From: Streptomyces sulphureus DSM 40104
GTDB lineage: Bacteria; Actinomycetota; Actinomycetes; Streptomycetales; Streptomycetaceae
Assembly (NCBI RefSeq): GCF_000381025.1
Contig: NZ_KB905817.1
Coordinates: 248,001-312,000 of the forward strand
DNA: 64,000 nt
Direction: 5' to 3'
Shown here: one piece after another, positions 19,340-31,300 of the stretch
How positions within the stretch are numbered: the first letter of the stretch is position 1
Layout of the letters: each line of letters starts with the position of its first letter
The notes under the pieces: model-generated
Seen by the model: only the letters and a program-made list of their open reading frames with translations
What the model was told of the DNA's origin: nothing
Databases searched by the model: none
Made by a program: the position numbers and the translations under genes

Positions 19340-22300
19340 CCGGGCCGCTCCTTCCCAACCGCGTGACCGCGTCCTCGACTCCCAACCGCCCGGAAGAGAG
19401 CAGTTGGAGGACCGAGCCGATGCCGCCCTCCTGCTCCTCGGCCGCCCCCGCGGGACGGTCGAGCCGGTCGGGGAACTTCTCCCGCAGGCTGCGGGAGAAG
19501 TCGGCGATGCTGCCCTCGGGGGAGAAGAACCTCGCGGGGACGCTGATGCCGTACCGGGCGCCGAGCGCCCTGGAAAGCCGACGCAGCCCGAGGGAGTCGA
19601 CGCCGTAGTCCGCGAGGTCCCGAGCGACGTCGAGCGCCGCGGCGTCGATGCCCAGGTGCTTGCCGAGCAGTTCGGCGATGACCTGTTCCAACGGCGCGTC
19701 GGGGGTTGCCCCGTTCCGCTCGACGGCCGCAGATGGGGGCAACGGCGCGGCGGGGGTCGGTTCCGGGAGGGTCGGCTCCGTCGGCGGCGCGCCGGTCGCC
19801 TCCGTGTCCGCCGAGCTCGCCGCTTCGTCGCCGTACTCCCCGTGCGCTCCGTACTCGCCGTACCCCTCGAACTGCTCACCCGGCCTGAGCCAGTACCGCT
19901 CCCTGGCGAAGGGATAGGTGGGGAGCGAAAGGCGCCGCGGCGCGCCGCCGGGCCACAGCAGCTCCCAGTCGACGGGGGCGCCGGCAGCCCAAAGGCGGGC
20001 GAGCTTCTCCCACTTGCCGCCCTCGACGACGAGCCGCAGGTACGCGCGGCCCTCCTCTCCCTCCAGCAGCAGCGCGGAGTCCGCGCCGGAGAGGCGGACG
20101 TCGCCGCTGACGAGCTTCGGCACGGCGCTCTCGCCGCCCGTCCAGGCGAGGAGCTTGCCCCGCAGCTCGTCCAGTCCCTCGGCAACCACCGCCAGTCGCA
20201 CGTCCATCGGGTCCCTGCCGGCTTGCAGGGTGCGCGCCACGGCGGCCGGAGTCGCGTGTGCCGGCGGCCCGTCGAGCCACTCCGCGAGCCGGGTGGCGTA
20301 GGCGCGCAGCCGCTCCTCGTCCGCCGCCGAGAGGACGAAGACGTGGGCACGCGCGTCCGGCTTCCGTTCGCTGGCGTCCCTGAACTCCTCGACGAGCACG
20401 TGCGCGTTGACGCCGCCGAGGCCGAAGGAGCTGACCCCTCCGCGCCGTGGCGCCTCGCCCCCCGCAGGGTCCGGCGGCCTGTGCCACTCCTGCCGCTCGC
20501 GGAGGAGGTGGAAGGGGCTGCCGGCGAGCTTGAGGTGCGGGTTGACCTCCTCGAGGTGCAGGTTCTTCGGCAGCACGCCGTGCTCCATCGCCAGCAGCGT
20601 CTTCAGCAGCCCGGCGAGCCCCGCGCCGGCCTCCAGGTGACCGACGTTGCTCTTGACCGCGCCCAACGCGCAGTGCGCCTCGGGCGGTTCACTCACGCCC
20701 CACTCGCGGTACAGCTCTTCGAACGCCGCCCTGAGGCCGTCGATCTCCACCGGGTCGCCGAGCGAGGTACCGGTGCCGTGCGTCTCGACGAAGGTGACCG
20801 TGCGCGGGTCCACGCCGGCCTGCCGGTACGCCTTGAGGACCGCGGCGGCCTGGGCCTGCGGGCTGGGCGCGGTGAGGGAGTTGCCGCGCCCGCCGTGGTT
20901 GACGGCGCTCCCGCGGATGACGCCGTGGATGACGTCCCCGTCGGCCACCGCAGCCGAGAGCCGCTTGAGCAGCACCATGCCCACGCCCTCGGACCTCACG
21001 TAGCCGTCGGCCCGGGCGTCGAAGGTCTTGCACCGGCCGTCCCCTGTGCTGAGCATCCCCGCGTGCCCGGTGTCCACGTGCAGCGTGGGCGAGGCGACGA
21101 CGTTGACCCCGCCCGCGAGGGCGGCGACGCACTCGCCCCGCCTGATCATCCAGACGGCGCGGTCCACCGCAACGAGCGAGGAGGAGCAGGCGGTGTCGAC
21201 GGCCTCGCTCGGCCCGTGCAGGTCGAGGAGGTAGGACACCCGGTTGGCCATGATCGCGTGCGAGCGGCCGACCGAGTTGTAGCCGTCGAGCGGTGTGCCG
21301 AGCGCGTGCTGGAGCTCGAAGTAGTCGTAGGAGCTGGCTCCCACGAAGACCCCCGTCGCGGTCCTCGCGAGGGCGCTCGGCGCGATGCCGGCGTCCTCGA
21401 TGCATCCCCACACCGCTTCCAGCACCAACCGGTGCTGCGGGTCCATCGCCTCGGCCTCGGTCGGGGATATCCCGAAGAAGAGCGGGTCGAACTCGTCGAC
21501 GCGGCGCATGAATCCGCCCCACTTGACGAGGGTGCGGAACTCGCCGGGTTCCGGGTCGCCGTAGAGGCCCCGCCAGTCCCAGCGGTCGCCCGGCACCTCG
21601 GTGACGAGGTCGTCGCCGTCCGCCAGGTGCGCCCAGAATTCCGCCAAGTCGTCGGAGCCAGGCAGCTTCCCCGCCATGCCGACCACGGCGACCGCGTCCT
21701 CCTCGTCGTCGAGGGGAACGGCGGGCGGTGGCCCCGCTGACGGCACCTGCGCCGGGCGGGGTGCGGGCTCGCGGGGTGCGGGCTCGGTCGGAGGTGCCTG
21801 GCCTGCGTAGTGGGCCCGCAGACGCTCCGGGTGGCTGTCTGCCGTCTTCTCGACGAGGTCGAGGGTGGTGGAGACGCCGAAGAAGAAGGCGGGCGTCACC
21901 TCCAGGCCGAAAAACTCGTTGAAGGATTGGCTCAGTCGCGTGTAGGCGATCGAGTCGAAGCCGAAGCGCACCAGTTCGGCGCCGGGCGAGAGCGCGTCCC
22001 GGGGCACCTTCGCCGCCTCGCAGACCAACTGGTGCACGTCCGTGAGGAGAGCGGCGCGCAGGTCCGTCTCTGCGCTCCGGCCGCGGTCCGTTGCGGCAGG
22101 CGGCTCGGGTTGCTGCGCCGCCGCTTTCTTCCGCACGCCGATCTCCGCGAGAAACCGTTCAGTTCCACCGACCACAGCCACCTGCACCTCTTCGCTGCCG
22201 AGCACTTCGGTCAGAGCGCGCAGACCCGCCCGAGGCGGGATCGGCGCCACCCCCGCTTCCCGCAGCCGCTCCCCGTGGGACTCGGCGAGGCGGGACGTCT

Positions 22301-25300
22301 CCCATGCGCCCCAGTCCACGACGCGTACGGGGTAGGGCAGTCGGGCATCGAGGGCGTGCGCGCAGGCGTCCTGGAACGCACAGCCGGCCGCGTACCCGCT
22401 CTGCCCCGGGTTGCCGAGGAAGGACTGCACCGAGGAGAAGAGCAGCAGGAAGTCCAGCGGCTCCGCACCGAAGACCTCGGCGACGGCGGCCGTGGTCGCC
22501 GTCTTGGACCGCAGACCCGCACGGAAGCGGTCCTCGCTCACGGAGTGGAGCGCGCCGTCCCGCAGCACGTTGGCCGCGTGCACCACGCCGTTGACCGGTC
22601 CGAACCGCTCGGCCACGGTCTCCGCGGCCCGCCGCAGTTGCGCGGGATCGCTCGCGTCGGCGCGCACGTAGACGGCGTGGGTCCCGTCCGGGTCGACCTC
22701 CGCGAGGCGCTCCTTGAGCCGCTCGTCCAGGGGCGACCTGCCGAGGAGGCCGACCCGCGCCCCGTACTCCGCGACGAGATGCGCCGCGAGGTCCGAACCG
22801 ATGTCGCCGGCGCCGCCGAGGATCAGGTAGACGCCGCCGGGACGCAGCCTCTCCTCGCGCCGCCCGGCGGGCAGTTCGGGCGCGGGATGCAACACGGGCC
22901 GGTAGCACCGGCCTTGGCGTACGGCGAGGCGGGCGTCCGGCAGCCCGGTCGCGCCGAGCACCAGCTCGGCGGCGGCCGCCGGATCGCGGGCGACCTCCTC
23001 GAAGGCGAGGTCGAGGAGGGCGATGCGCCAGGACGGGCACTCGCGCCCCAGCGACCTGGCGAAGCCCCACAACTCGGCGCCGCTCGGCGTACGGACGGGG
23101 CTGCCGTCGACCGTGCAGGCGTCGGTGGTCACCACGGTCATGTCGGTGCCGGCCGACGCCGGCCGCGCCAGGAGCCCGCGGACCAACCCGAACAGGGCGA
23201 GGACCCCGGTCTCCTCCTGTGCGTCCAGCGAGCCGAGGTGCCCGGCGCCGGGCCGTCCGACCCCGGCGAGGAAGTGGACGGCGGCCGGTGCGGCCTGCGC
23301 CGCGGCGCCGAGGTCGTGCGGGCGGTCGGGCCTGATGCGGACGACGGTGCGGTCGGAGAGCCGCTCGGCCAACGTGTCGGCGAGCGCGGCCGCGTCCTCG
23401 GTGTGGACGAGCCACACCGGGCCCACCGCGTCCCGCGGGCCGTCGGGCAGCGGAACCTCCTCCCAACCCGGCACGTAGAGCAGGTCGTCGGCCGGTTCCG
23501 CGCTCCGCTCGGTGTCCGCCGCATCCCTCCCCGGAACCGGTGCCCCGAACCAGCAGCGCACCTCCTCGAAGGGATAGGTAGGCAAGGACAGCAGCCGGGC
23601 CCGCGAGCCGTCGCGCAGCTCCGCGAAGTCCACGGCACCGCCGCCGACCCAGCGCGCGGCAGCCGCCCGACTGCCGCGCGCCTGCCGCGCCGCGCCACCG
23701 CTCCCGGCAGGGCCGGTGAACAGCCCGGGGGCGTCCGCACCGCGTGCGTGGGCCGCGAGCGCGGAGGTGAGCTCGGCGGGGTCCGAGGTCACCACGGCCA
23801 GCCGGAACTCCATGGCGTCCCTGCCCACTTGGAGGGTGTACGCAAGATCGGCCCACCTCTCGCTGAGGGCGGCGGCCGGCCAGCCCGTCACCTCCGCCTC
23901 CAACGCGGCGGCGTAGGCACGCAGTGCGCTCGGAGTCCGCGCGGAGAGGACGAACACCTGCTCGTCCGGGGCCGGTCGGCGCTCCCCTCCGACGGCCGGC
24001 GGGACGGCCTCCTCCAGCACCACGTGCGCGTTGACACCGCCGTAGCCGAAGGAGCTGACCCCGGCCCGCAGCGGAAGCTCCCGCCCCCGCTCGTCGCGCC
24101 GGCGCTGCCACGGGGTCGCCCCCGTGACGAGTCGGAACGGGCTGCCCTCCAACCGCAGGTACGGGTTGGCCTGCCGCAGGTGGAGGGAGGGCGGCAGCAC
24201 GCCGTGTTCCATCGCCAGCAGCATCTTGAGGACGCCGGCGATGCCCGCGGCCGACTCCAGGTGGCCGATGTTGGTCTTCACCGCGCCCAGCGCGATACGC
24301 CCGTCCTCGGGCACGGCCTCGCCCCGGTCGGCGAAGAGCCGCGCGAACGCGCTCTTCAACGCGTCGATCTCGACCGGGTCGCCGAGTTGCGTCCCCGTAC
24401 CGTGCGTCTCCACGCAACCGACGGAGGCCGGGTCGACACCGGCGCGGCGATACGCCTGCACGAGCATCTCGGCCTGACCCACGGGGTTGGGTGCCGTCAG
24501 CGACCGCGCCCGGCCTCCGTGGCTCACGGCGCCGCCGCGCAGCCAGCCGCGGACCCGGTGGCCGCCCGCCTCCGCCCTGCTCCGGCTCATCAGGACGACG
24601 AGCCCCACGCCCTCGCCGCGTACGAACCCGTCGGCCCCGCTGTCGAAGGTCCGGCACCGCCCCCGTGGGCTCAACATCCCGGTGCGCTCGAGGAGTTCGT
24701 AGTTCCGCGGGGAGAGGAGCAGGTTGACGCCGCCCGCGACGGCGACGGAGCTGCTGCCGTTTCGTATCGCCTCGGCAGCCCGGTGCAGGGCCACCAAGGA
24801 GCTGGAGCACCCGGTGTTCACCGGCTCGCTGGGGCCGCGCAGGTCGAGACAGTACGAGATGCGGTTGGCGAGGATCGAGTGGGTGTTGGCCGTCGCCGCG
24901 TAGGCGTCGGCCGGCACGCCGGCCGCCGTCTGCAACTCCTCGTAGTCGTGGGAGCCCGCACCGACGAAGAGCGCGGTGTCCGAGCCGGCGAGCGTGCCCG
25001 GAGCGATGCCGGCGTCCTCCAGGCCCGTCCAGACCGTCTGAAGGAAGAGCCGCTGCTGCGGGTCCATCCCCTCGGCCTCGCGCGGCGAGATCCCGAAGAA
25101 GAGTGGATCGAACAGGTCGACGTCCTCGATGAACGCGCCCCTCCGGTCGGGCGATCGCAGCGCTTCCCGGTCCGGGGGAACCTCTGTGACGAGATCGTCG
25201 CCGGCCTCCAGACGCCGCCAGAACGCCTCCGGATCGGCACCGCCCGGCAGCCTCCCTGCCATACCCACGATGGCGACGGGCTCGTCCGCACCGGATGCCG

Positions 25301-28300
25301 CCGCGGGCGCGGCAGGCGCGGGTTCCGGCGGTGTGTGCGGGAGCCCGCCGTCCGGCCGGTCCGGCTCCCCGGTCACCTCCGACTCCCCACCGGGGCCCGC
25401 CGGTCGGGTGCCGCCGTACCTTTCGCGCAGCAGGACGGGGTGGTCCGCGACGAGCTTGTCGACGAGCGCGCGCAAGCTCGGCGTCTCGTAGAAGACGGTC
25501 GGACTGAGGTCGAACCCGAACTCCTCGTTGAGCCGCCGGGCCAGCAGGCTGTAACTCACCGAGTCGAAGCCGAAGGCGCCGAGGTCCTGCTCGGTGTCGA
25601 GGTCCTCGACGGCGGTCCCGGACGCGTCGGAGGTGAGCCTGAGCAGGTCGCCCTGGACGTCGGCGCGCAGCGACCCGTCGTCGGGCACCTCCGCGGCCGC
25701 CGCCCGTACGGGCTCGATCGGGGGAGCCGCCGGAGGCGCCTCGGCCGAGGCGCCGCGCTGGGCGACGAGCACGTGCTGGAAGTTCTCCGACGTCCGGCGG
25801 GCGTCCGGCAGCGCGGCGAAGCCCTCGAAGCCGCACAGGGCGGCTGCGTCCCGCCAGCCTGCCGCATCGAGCAGCGGGGAGCCGGGCAACCGGCGTGCCG
25901 GGTCGTCGTGCTGCCACCAGCCGTCGAGCAGCCCGTAGACGACGGTGGACTGCACGGTCACGGAGGTGAGTTCGTTGAGGAAGAGCATGCCGCCCGGGCG
26001 CAGGGCCGTCCTGGTGTGGGCGAGGGTGCGGTGGATGTCGCGGGTCGCGTGCAGCACGTTCGCCGCGACCACGAAGTCGTAGGAGCCGGGTGCGAAGCCC
26101 TGCGCCTCGGGCTCCCGGTCGATGTCGAGCCGCTTGAACCGCAGAAAGGGGTGGGCGGAACCGTATGCGCGCCTGCCGTGTTCGAGGAACGCCGCCGACA
26201 GGTCGGTGTACGTGTACTCCAACCGCTCGCCGTACGGGGCCAGTTGCCGCAGCAGGCCGGCCGTGGTGCCGCCGGTCCCGGAGCCGATCTCCAGTATCCT
26301 GACCCGCTCCTCGCTCCCCGCCGTGGAGAGCCGCTCCCGCACGGCGGAGAGCAGGCAGCGCTCCAACGCGTCGTTGTAGACGTCGCTGATCGGATTGCCC
26401 TTGTAGAGGCCCTCCATGAGGGAGGTGCCCGAGCCGGGGAAGAGCAGGTCGGTGGCGAGTACCTCGCCGCGCAGCAGTTCGGGGTAGCGGTGCAGGCACA
26501 TCGAGAGCAGCCGTACGAAGACGGCGAGGTCGGCCCGTTCGTCGGCGAGCGCGTCCAGCCGCGCCGCATGGTCCTCTTCGCGGCAGCGGACGAGCGCCCC
26601 GGGTGCGGGGGCGTAGCGTCCGGCCATGGCACGGAGGAGTCCGGCCTCATGGAGGATGTCGAGCACCTTCGCCAACAGCCGCTCGTAGCGGGGCACGACG
26701 CCGATCCGGCCGGCGATCGTCGCCGCGTCCGCCGCGTCCTCCGGCCCGTGCCAGGCGCCCATCCCGTCGAGGAGCCGCAGCAGCCAGCCGACGGCGGCCT
26801 CGGTCATCCGGGCGTCGAGCGCGTGGAATGCGGCGATCGACGCCGCGCCCGCCTCGTCCGGTACGAAGCTCTCCGCCATGCCGTCCGGGTCGGCGGCCGC
26901 CTCCCGGTCCGCGGACGGGGACGGGGAGGGGGAGGGGGACGCCAAGTTCAGCCGCCGCAGCAGCCGTTCCTCCGCCGGGAGCGCCAGCACCTGCGGCTGG
27001 TCGCCGGCGAGGGCGCGCAGCAGGGTCCGCCATCCCTCGCGCGGAGCGATCGAGCGGAACCCGGCGTCGAGGAGCCGCCTCCCCTCGGCCTCGCCGGCGA
27101 CCGCGCCGACCGTGCCCCAATAGCCCCAGTCGATCGCGCGAACGGGGAAGGGCGTGTGCGCGTCCAGGGCGTGGGCGTAGGAGTCCTGGAACGTGGACCC
27201 GGCGGCGTAGTGGGCGAGCCCGGGATCGCCGAGGAAGGCCTGCGCGGAGGAGAACAGCGCCAGGAAGTCGAGGGGTTCGTCCCGGAAGACCTCGGCGAGG
27301 GCGACCGTCGCCCGGGACTTGGCGGCCAACCCCGCCAGCATGTCGGAATCCGCCAGGTTGCGGACGAGGCCGCCGGTGTTCACCAGGGCAGCCTGGATCA
27401 CGCCGTGCACCTCTCCGAACCGCTCGCGCACCCGGGCGAGGACGTCGCGAAGCTCCGCCTCCTGCGCGGCGTCCGCCTGGAAGTAGGCGAGATGCGCACC
27501 GTCCGGATCGGCCGCGGCGATCCGCCGTTCGCGCTCCTCGTCGAGCGGACTCCGCCCGACGAGCGCGACCCGAGCGGCATGCTCGCCGGCGAGGAACCCC
27601 GCGATCCGCGCACCGATGCCGCCGGCGCCGCCGATGATCACGTAGGTGCCGCCTGTGCGTATCCCACCGTCCGCCGGCGCGGGGAGGGTGACGGCGCGCA
27701 GCGTCTGCTCGTACCTGACGCCCCCGCGGTACGCCACCCGCGCGCCGCGCGCGGGCGGTTCCGCGAGAAGGCGGTCGGCCACGTCTCCCCAGGACGCGCC
27801 TCCGCTGCCAGCGAGGTCGACGACGGGTACCGACCACTGCGGGTGCTCGCTCTCCAACACCCGCGCCATGCCGGCGAGGCCCCCGGCGCCCGGGTTGGTG
27901 ACCGGCGAACCCGCCACCGGCCACACGTCGTTGGTGACGATCGTCCAGCGGAGCGGGCCCGCGCCGGCGAGCGGGACGGCCAACCGGGCGGCGGTACGGA
28001 AGAGCGCCCGCACTCCCGCCTCCTCGGCGCGCTCCAGCGCGGACAGCGCCTCCGTCGCCGTACCGTCGTGGAGACCGCCGAGGAAGTGGACGGTGCTGAG
28101 CTCGGCCAACTCCTCGCGCAGCACGGCAGGTCCCTGCGGGTCGGCGGCGTCGACCAGCCAGTGGCCCTCACCGATCCGCTCGGTGCGGCCGGCCAGTTCG
28201 GCCCGCACCACGCGCTGGTGCGGGTGACGCCGGGCGAGCGCCTCGGCGAGGCCACGGGCGGCTGCCGCGTACACGATGAGCACCGACCCGGTGGAGCCAC

Positions 28301-31300
28301 CCGACGCGGCGGGGGCGGCAGCCGGCTCCCAGACGGGCGCGTAGGTGAACTCGGGGCCCGAGGGAGCCTCGGGCTCGGCCGGGGACGGCTCGGGGCTCTC
28401 GCTCCCGACCCAGCAACGGCGCCTGGTGAAGGGGTACAAGGGCAGCGCGACCCTCCTCGGCGCGCTCCCGCGCCACAACTCCCGCCACTCCACCGGTACG
28501 CCGGTCACCCAGAGCCGGGCGAGCGCGGCGAGGTCGCGGCGGGCCAGGGCTTCCCGTACGGCGCCTTCGTCGGCGTTCCCCGCCTTCGCTCCGGGGGCCA
28601 CGGAGCCGCGGTGCACGCGCCCGTCGGTGCCGTGGGCCGTGAAATCCCGCAGCACCTCCCGCAGTTCCCCCACATCGGAGACGACCACGGCCAGGCGTTC
28701 CGGCATGGCCTCCCGCCCCGTCTGCGCGGTGTGGGCGAGCTCGGCGAGGGAGGGTCCAGCACTCGCGTCGGCGCCGTCCGGCCGGGCGGTGGCGGAGAGG
28801 TGCTCGGCGATCTGCGCCAGGGTGGAGTCGAGGGCGAGGCGGGGCGCGGGACGGGAGTCGGGCAGCCGCTCGGCGAGCTGCTGCTCGAAGCGGCGCAGGT
28901 CGGCCGTGTCCAGCCCCCACTCGTCAAGCGCGGCCCCGGCACCCGGCGTCTCTCCCGTCAGGCCGGACAACTCGGTTGCGATCCGCAGCAGTTCGGCGTC
29001 GCCCGGAGCCCCGGCGCCCCAAAGGACGGGAGAGCGCCGCGCGTCGAGGAACTCCACGTACCGCTCGGCGAGCTGCCGCAGGTTCTCCTCCTTCTTCGCC
29101 GACAGCACGACGAGTTGCGGCGTCCCCGCGTCCTCGTGCGCCGGCATCTCGGGCGCCTCCTCGAGGACCACGTGGCCATTGGCTCCGCCCGCTCCGAAGG
29201 CGCTCACCCCTGCGCGCCTGGGGACCGGCCTCCCCTCCGGCGCGACGCTCCGCGCCCAGGGCGCCGCGGCCTGCTGCACCCGGAACGGCGCCGTGTCCCA
29301 GTCGACGGCCGGGTTGACCTCCTCCGCGTGGAGGGAGGGCGCCAGGGTCCGGTGCCGCATCTGCAACAGCACCTTGGTCAGGCCGGCGATCCCGGCGGCC
29401 GGTTCGAGGTGGCCCAGGTTCGACTTCACCGAGCCGATCGGCACCGCTTCCCGGCCGGCTTCCCTCGCTCCGAAGACCCGTTCGAGCGCGGCCATCTCGA
29501 TCGGATCGCCGAGCGCCGTCCCCGTCCCGTGGGCCTCCAGGTAGCCGATCGTGGCGGGGTCGACGCCGGAGCGCTCCAGTGCGGACCGGAGGAGACCGGT
29601 CTGCGCGTCGGGGCGCGGTACGAAGAAACCTCCCGACCTCCCGCCGTGGTTGACGGCGCTTCCCTTGACGACGCCGTGCACCGGATCACCGTCGGCGAGC
29701 GCCCGCTCAAGGGGCTTGAGCAGCACGGCGCCCACGCCCTCGCCCGGCACGTAGCCGTCCCCTCCCGAGCCGAAGCTGCGGCAGCGCCCGTCGCCGGAGA
29801 GGAAGCCTGCCTGGCTGAGGTAGAGGTACTTGTACGGGTGCGCCGCGACGTTGACGCCGCCGGCGAACGCGAGCTCGCACTCCCCCGCGAGCAGGCTCTG
29901 GCAGGCGAGGTGGAGCGCCACGAGCGAAGAGGAGCACATCGTGTCGACGGCGAGGCTGGGACCCGTGAAGTCGAAGAAGTAGGAGACCCGGTTCGCCACC
30001 GACGAGGAGAAGGAGCCCGGCAGCACGGGCAGCCGCTCGGGCGCCTCCAGACCCAGCATCTGGTACTGGTTGAACATCACGCCCGCGAAGACGCCGACCC
30101 GCGAACCGGCCATCCCCTCGCGGGTGCAGCCGGCGTCCTCCATGGTGTGCCAGACCGTCTCCAGGAAGAGCCGTTCCTGCGGATCCATCCCCTCGGCCTC
30201 GCGCGGTGTGACCTGGAAGAAGTGCGGGTCGAAGCGGTCGGCGTCGTCGAGGAAGCCGCCCCACTTGCTGACCGAGCGCCCCGGGGCGTGCGGCTCCGGG
30301 TGGTAGAAGTCCCGCTGCGCCCAGCGCTCTTGGGGAACCTCGCGGACGCAGTCGCGGCCGGCCGCGAGGTTCCGCCACAGCTCGTCCACGTCGCGGGCGC
30401 CCGGGTAGCGGCCCGCGAGGCCGATGACGGCGATGTCGCGGCTCATGTGCTGCGGCCCGTCGGCAGGTCGGGGCGCAGCCACCGCGCCTGCCCGCGGAGC
30501 CGGTCGGGGCGAGGACTCGTCGGCCGCGGCGAGCGGCAGGTCGAAGGGCGCCCCCGGGACCGTCGCGTCCAAGGAGCGCAGGATGCGCGGACGTTCCCCG
30601 TGGAAGAGCACCAACTCGGCCTCTTCGCGGCCGAGTCCGGCACGGAACGCTGCGGCTCCCGGCTCGGCGGTGAGCGGCGACTGGCCGTGCCTGCCGAAGT
30701 AGGCGTCGGTCGACTCGTCCGTACGCATACCGCCGCCGTCCCAGAGCGGCCACCCGAACGCGAGGCTGCTGCCCGGGCGTCCGGCGGCGTCGCGTGCACG
30801 CGCGTACGCGTTCACGAAGGCGTTGGCGACCGCGTAGTCGGACTGCCCCGCGTTGCCCACGGTCCCGGTGACGGAGGAGAACAGCGCGAAGAAGTCGAGC
30901 AGTTCGCCCCTTGTGGCCTCGTCGAGGTGGCAGGCACCGCGCACCTTGGGCGCCAGGACCTCGCGCACCTGCGACGCCTCCTTGTGGCGCACGAGCGCGT
31001 CCCGCAGCGTGCCCGCCGCGTGGATGACGCCGTTGACCTCCCCGTACCGGGCACGAGCCTCGCGCACCACCCGGGCCACGTCCCCCGCGTCCGCAGCGTC
31101 CGCCCTCAGGTAGCCGACCTCGGCGCCGTACCGCTCTTCGAGCGCGCGCAGCTCGGCGCGGGCCTCCCCGTCGAGCTCGGAGCGGCCGAAGAGGACGAGC
31201 CGGGCCCGGGCCTCACGGGCGAGCAGCGCGGCGAAGAACCGGCCGAGCACGCCGTTCCCCCCGCTGATCAGGTACACCCCGCGGTCCCGCAGCGAGGACC

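Noticed and set aside
26925..26945. Short tandem GGGGAC-type repeat
   Set aside because: It encodes a Ser-Pro linker between KR3 and the methyltransferase; ordinary interdomain low complexity, not a repeat element.
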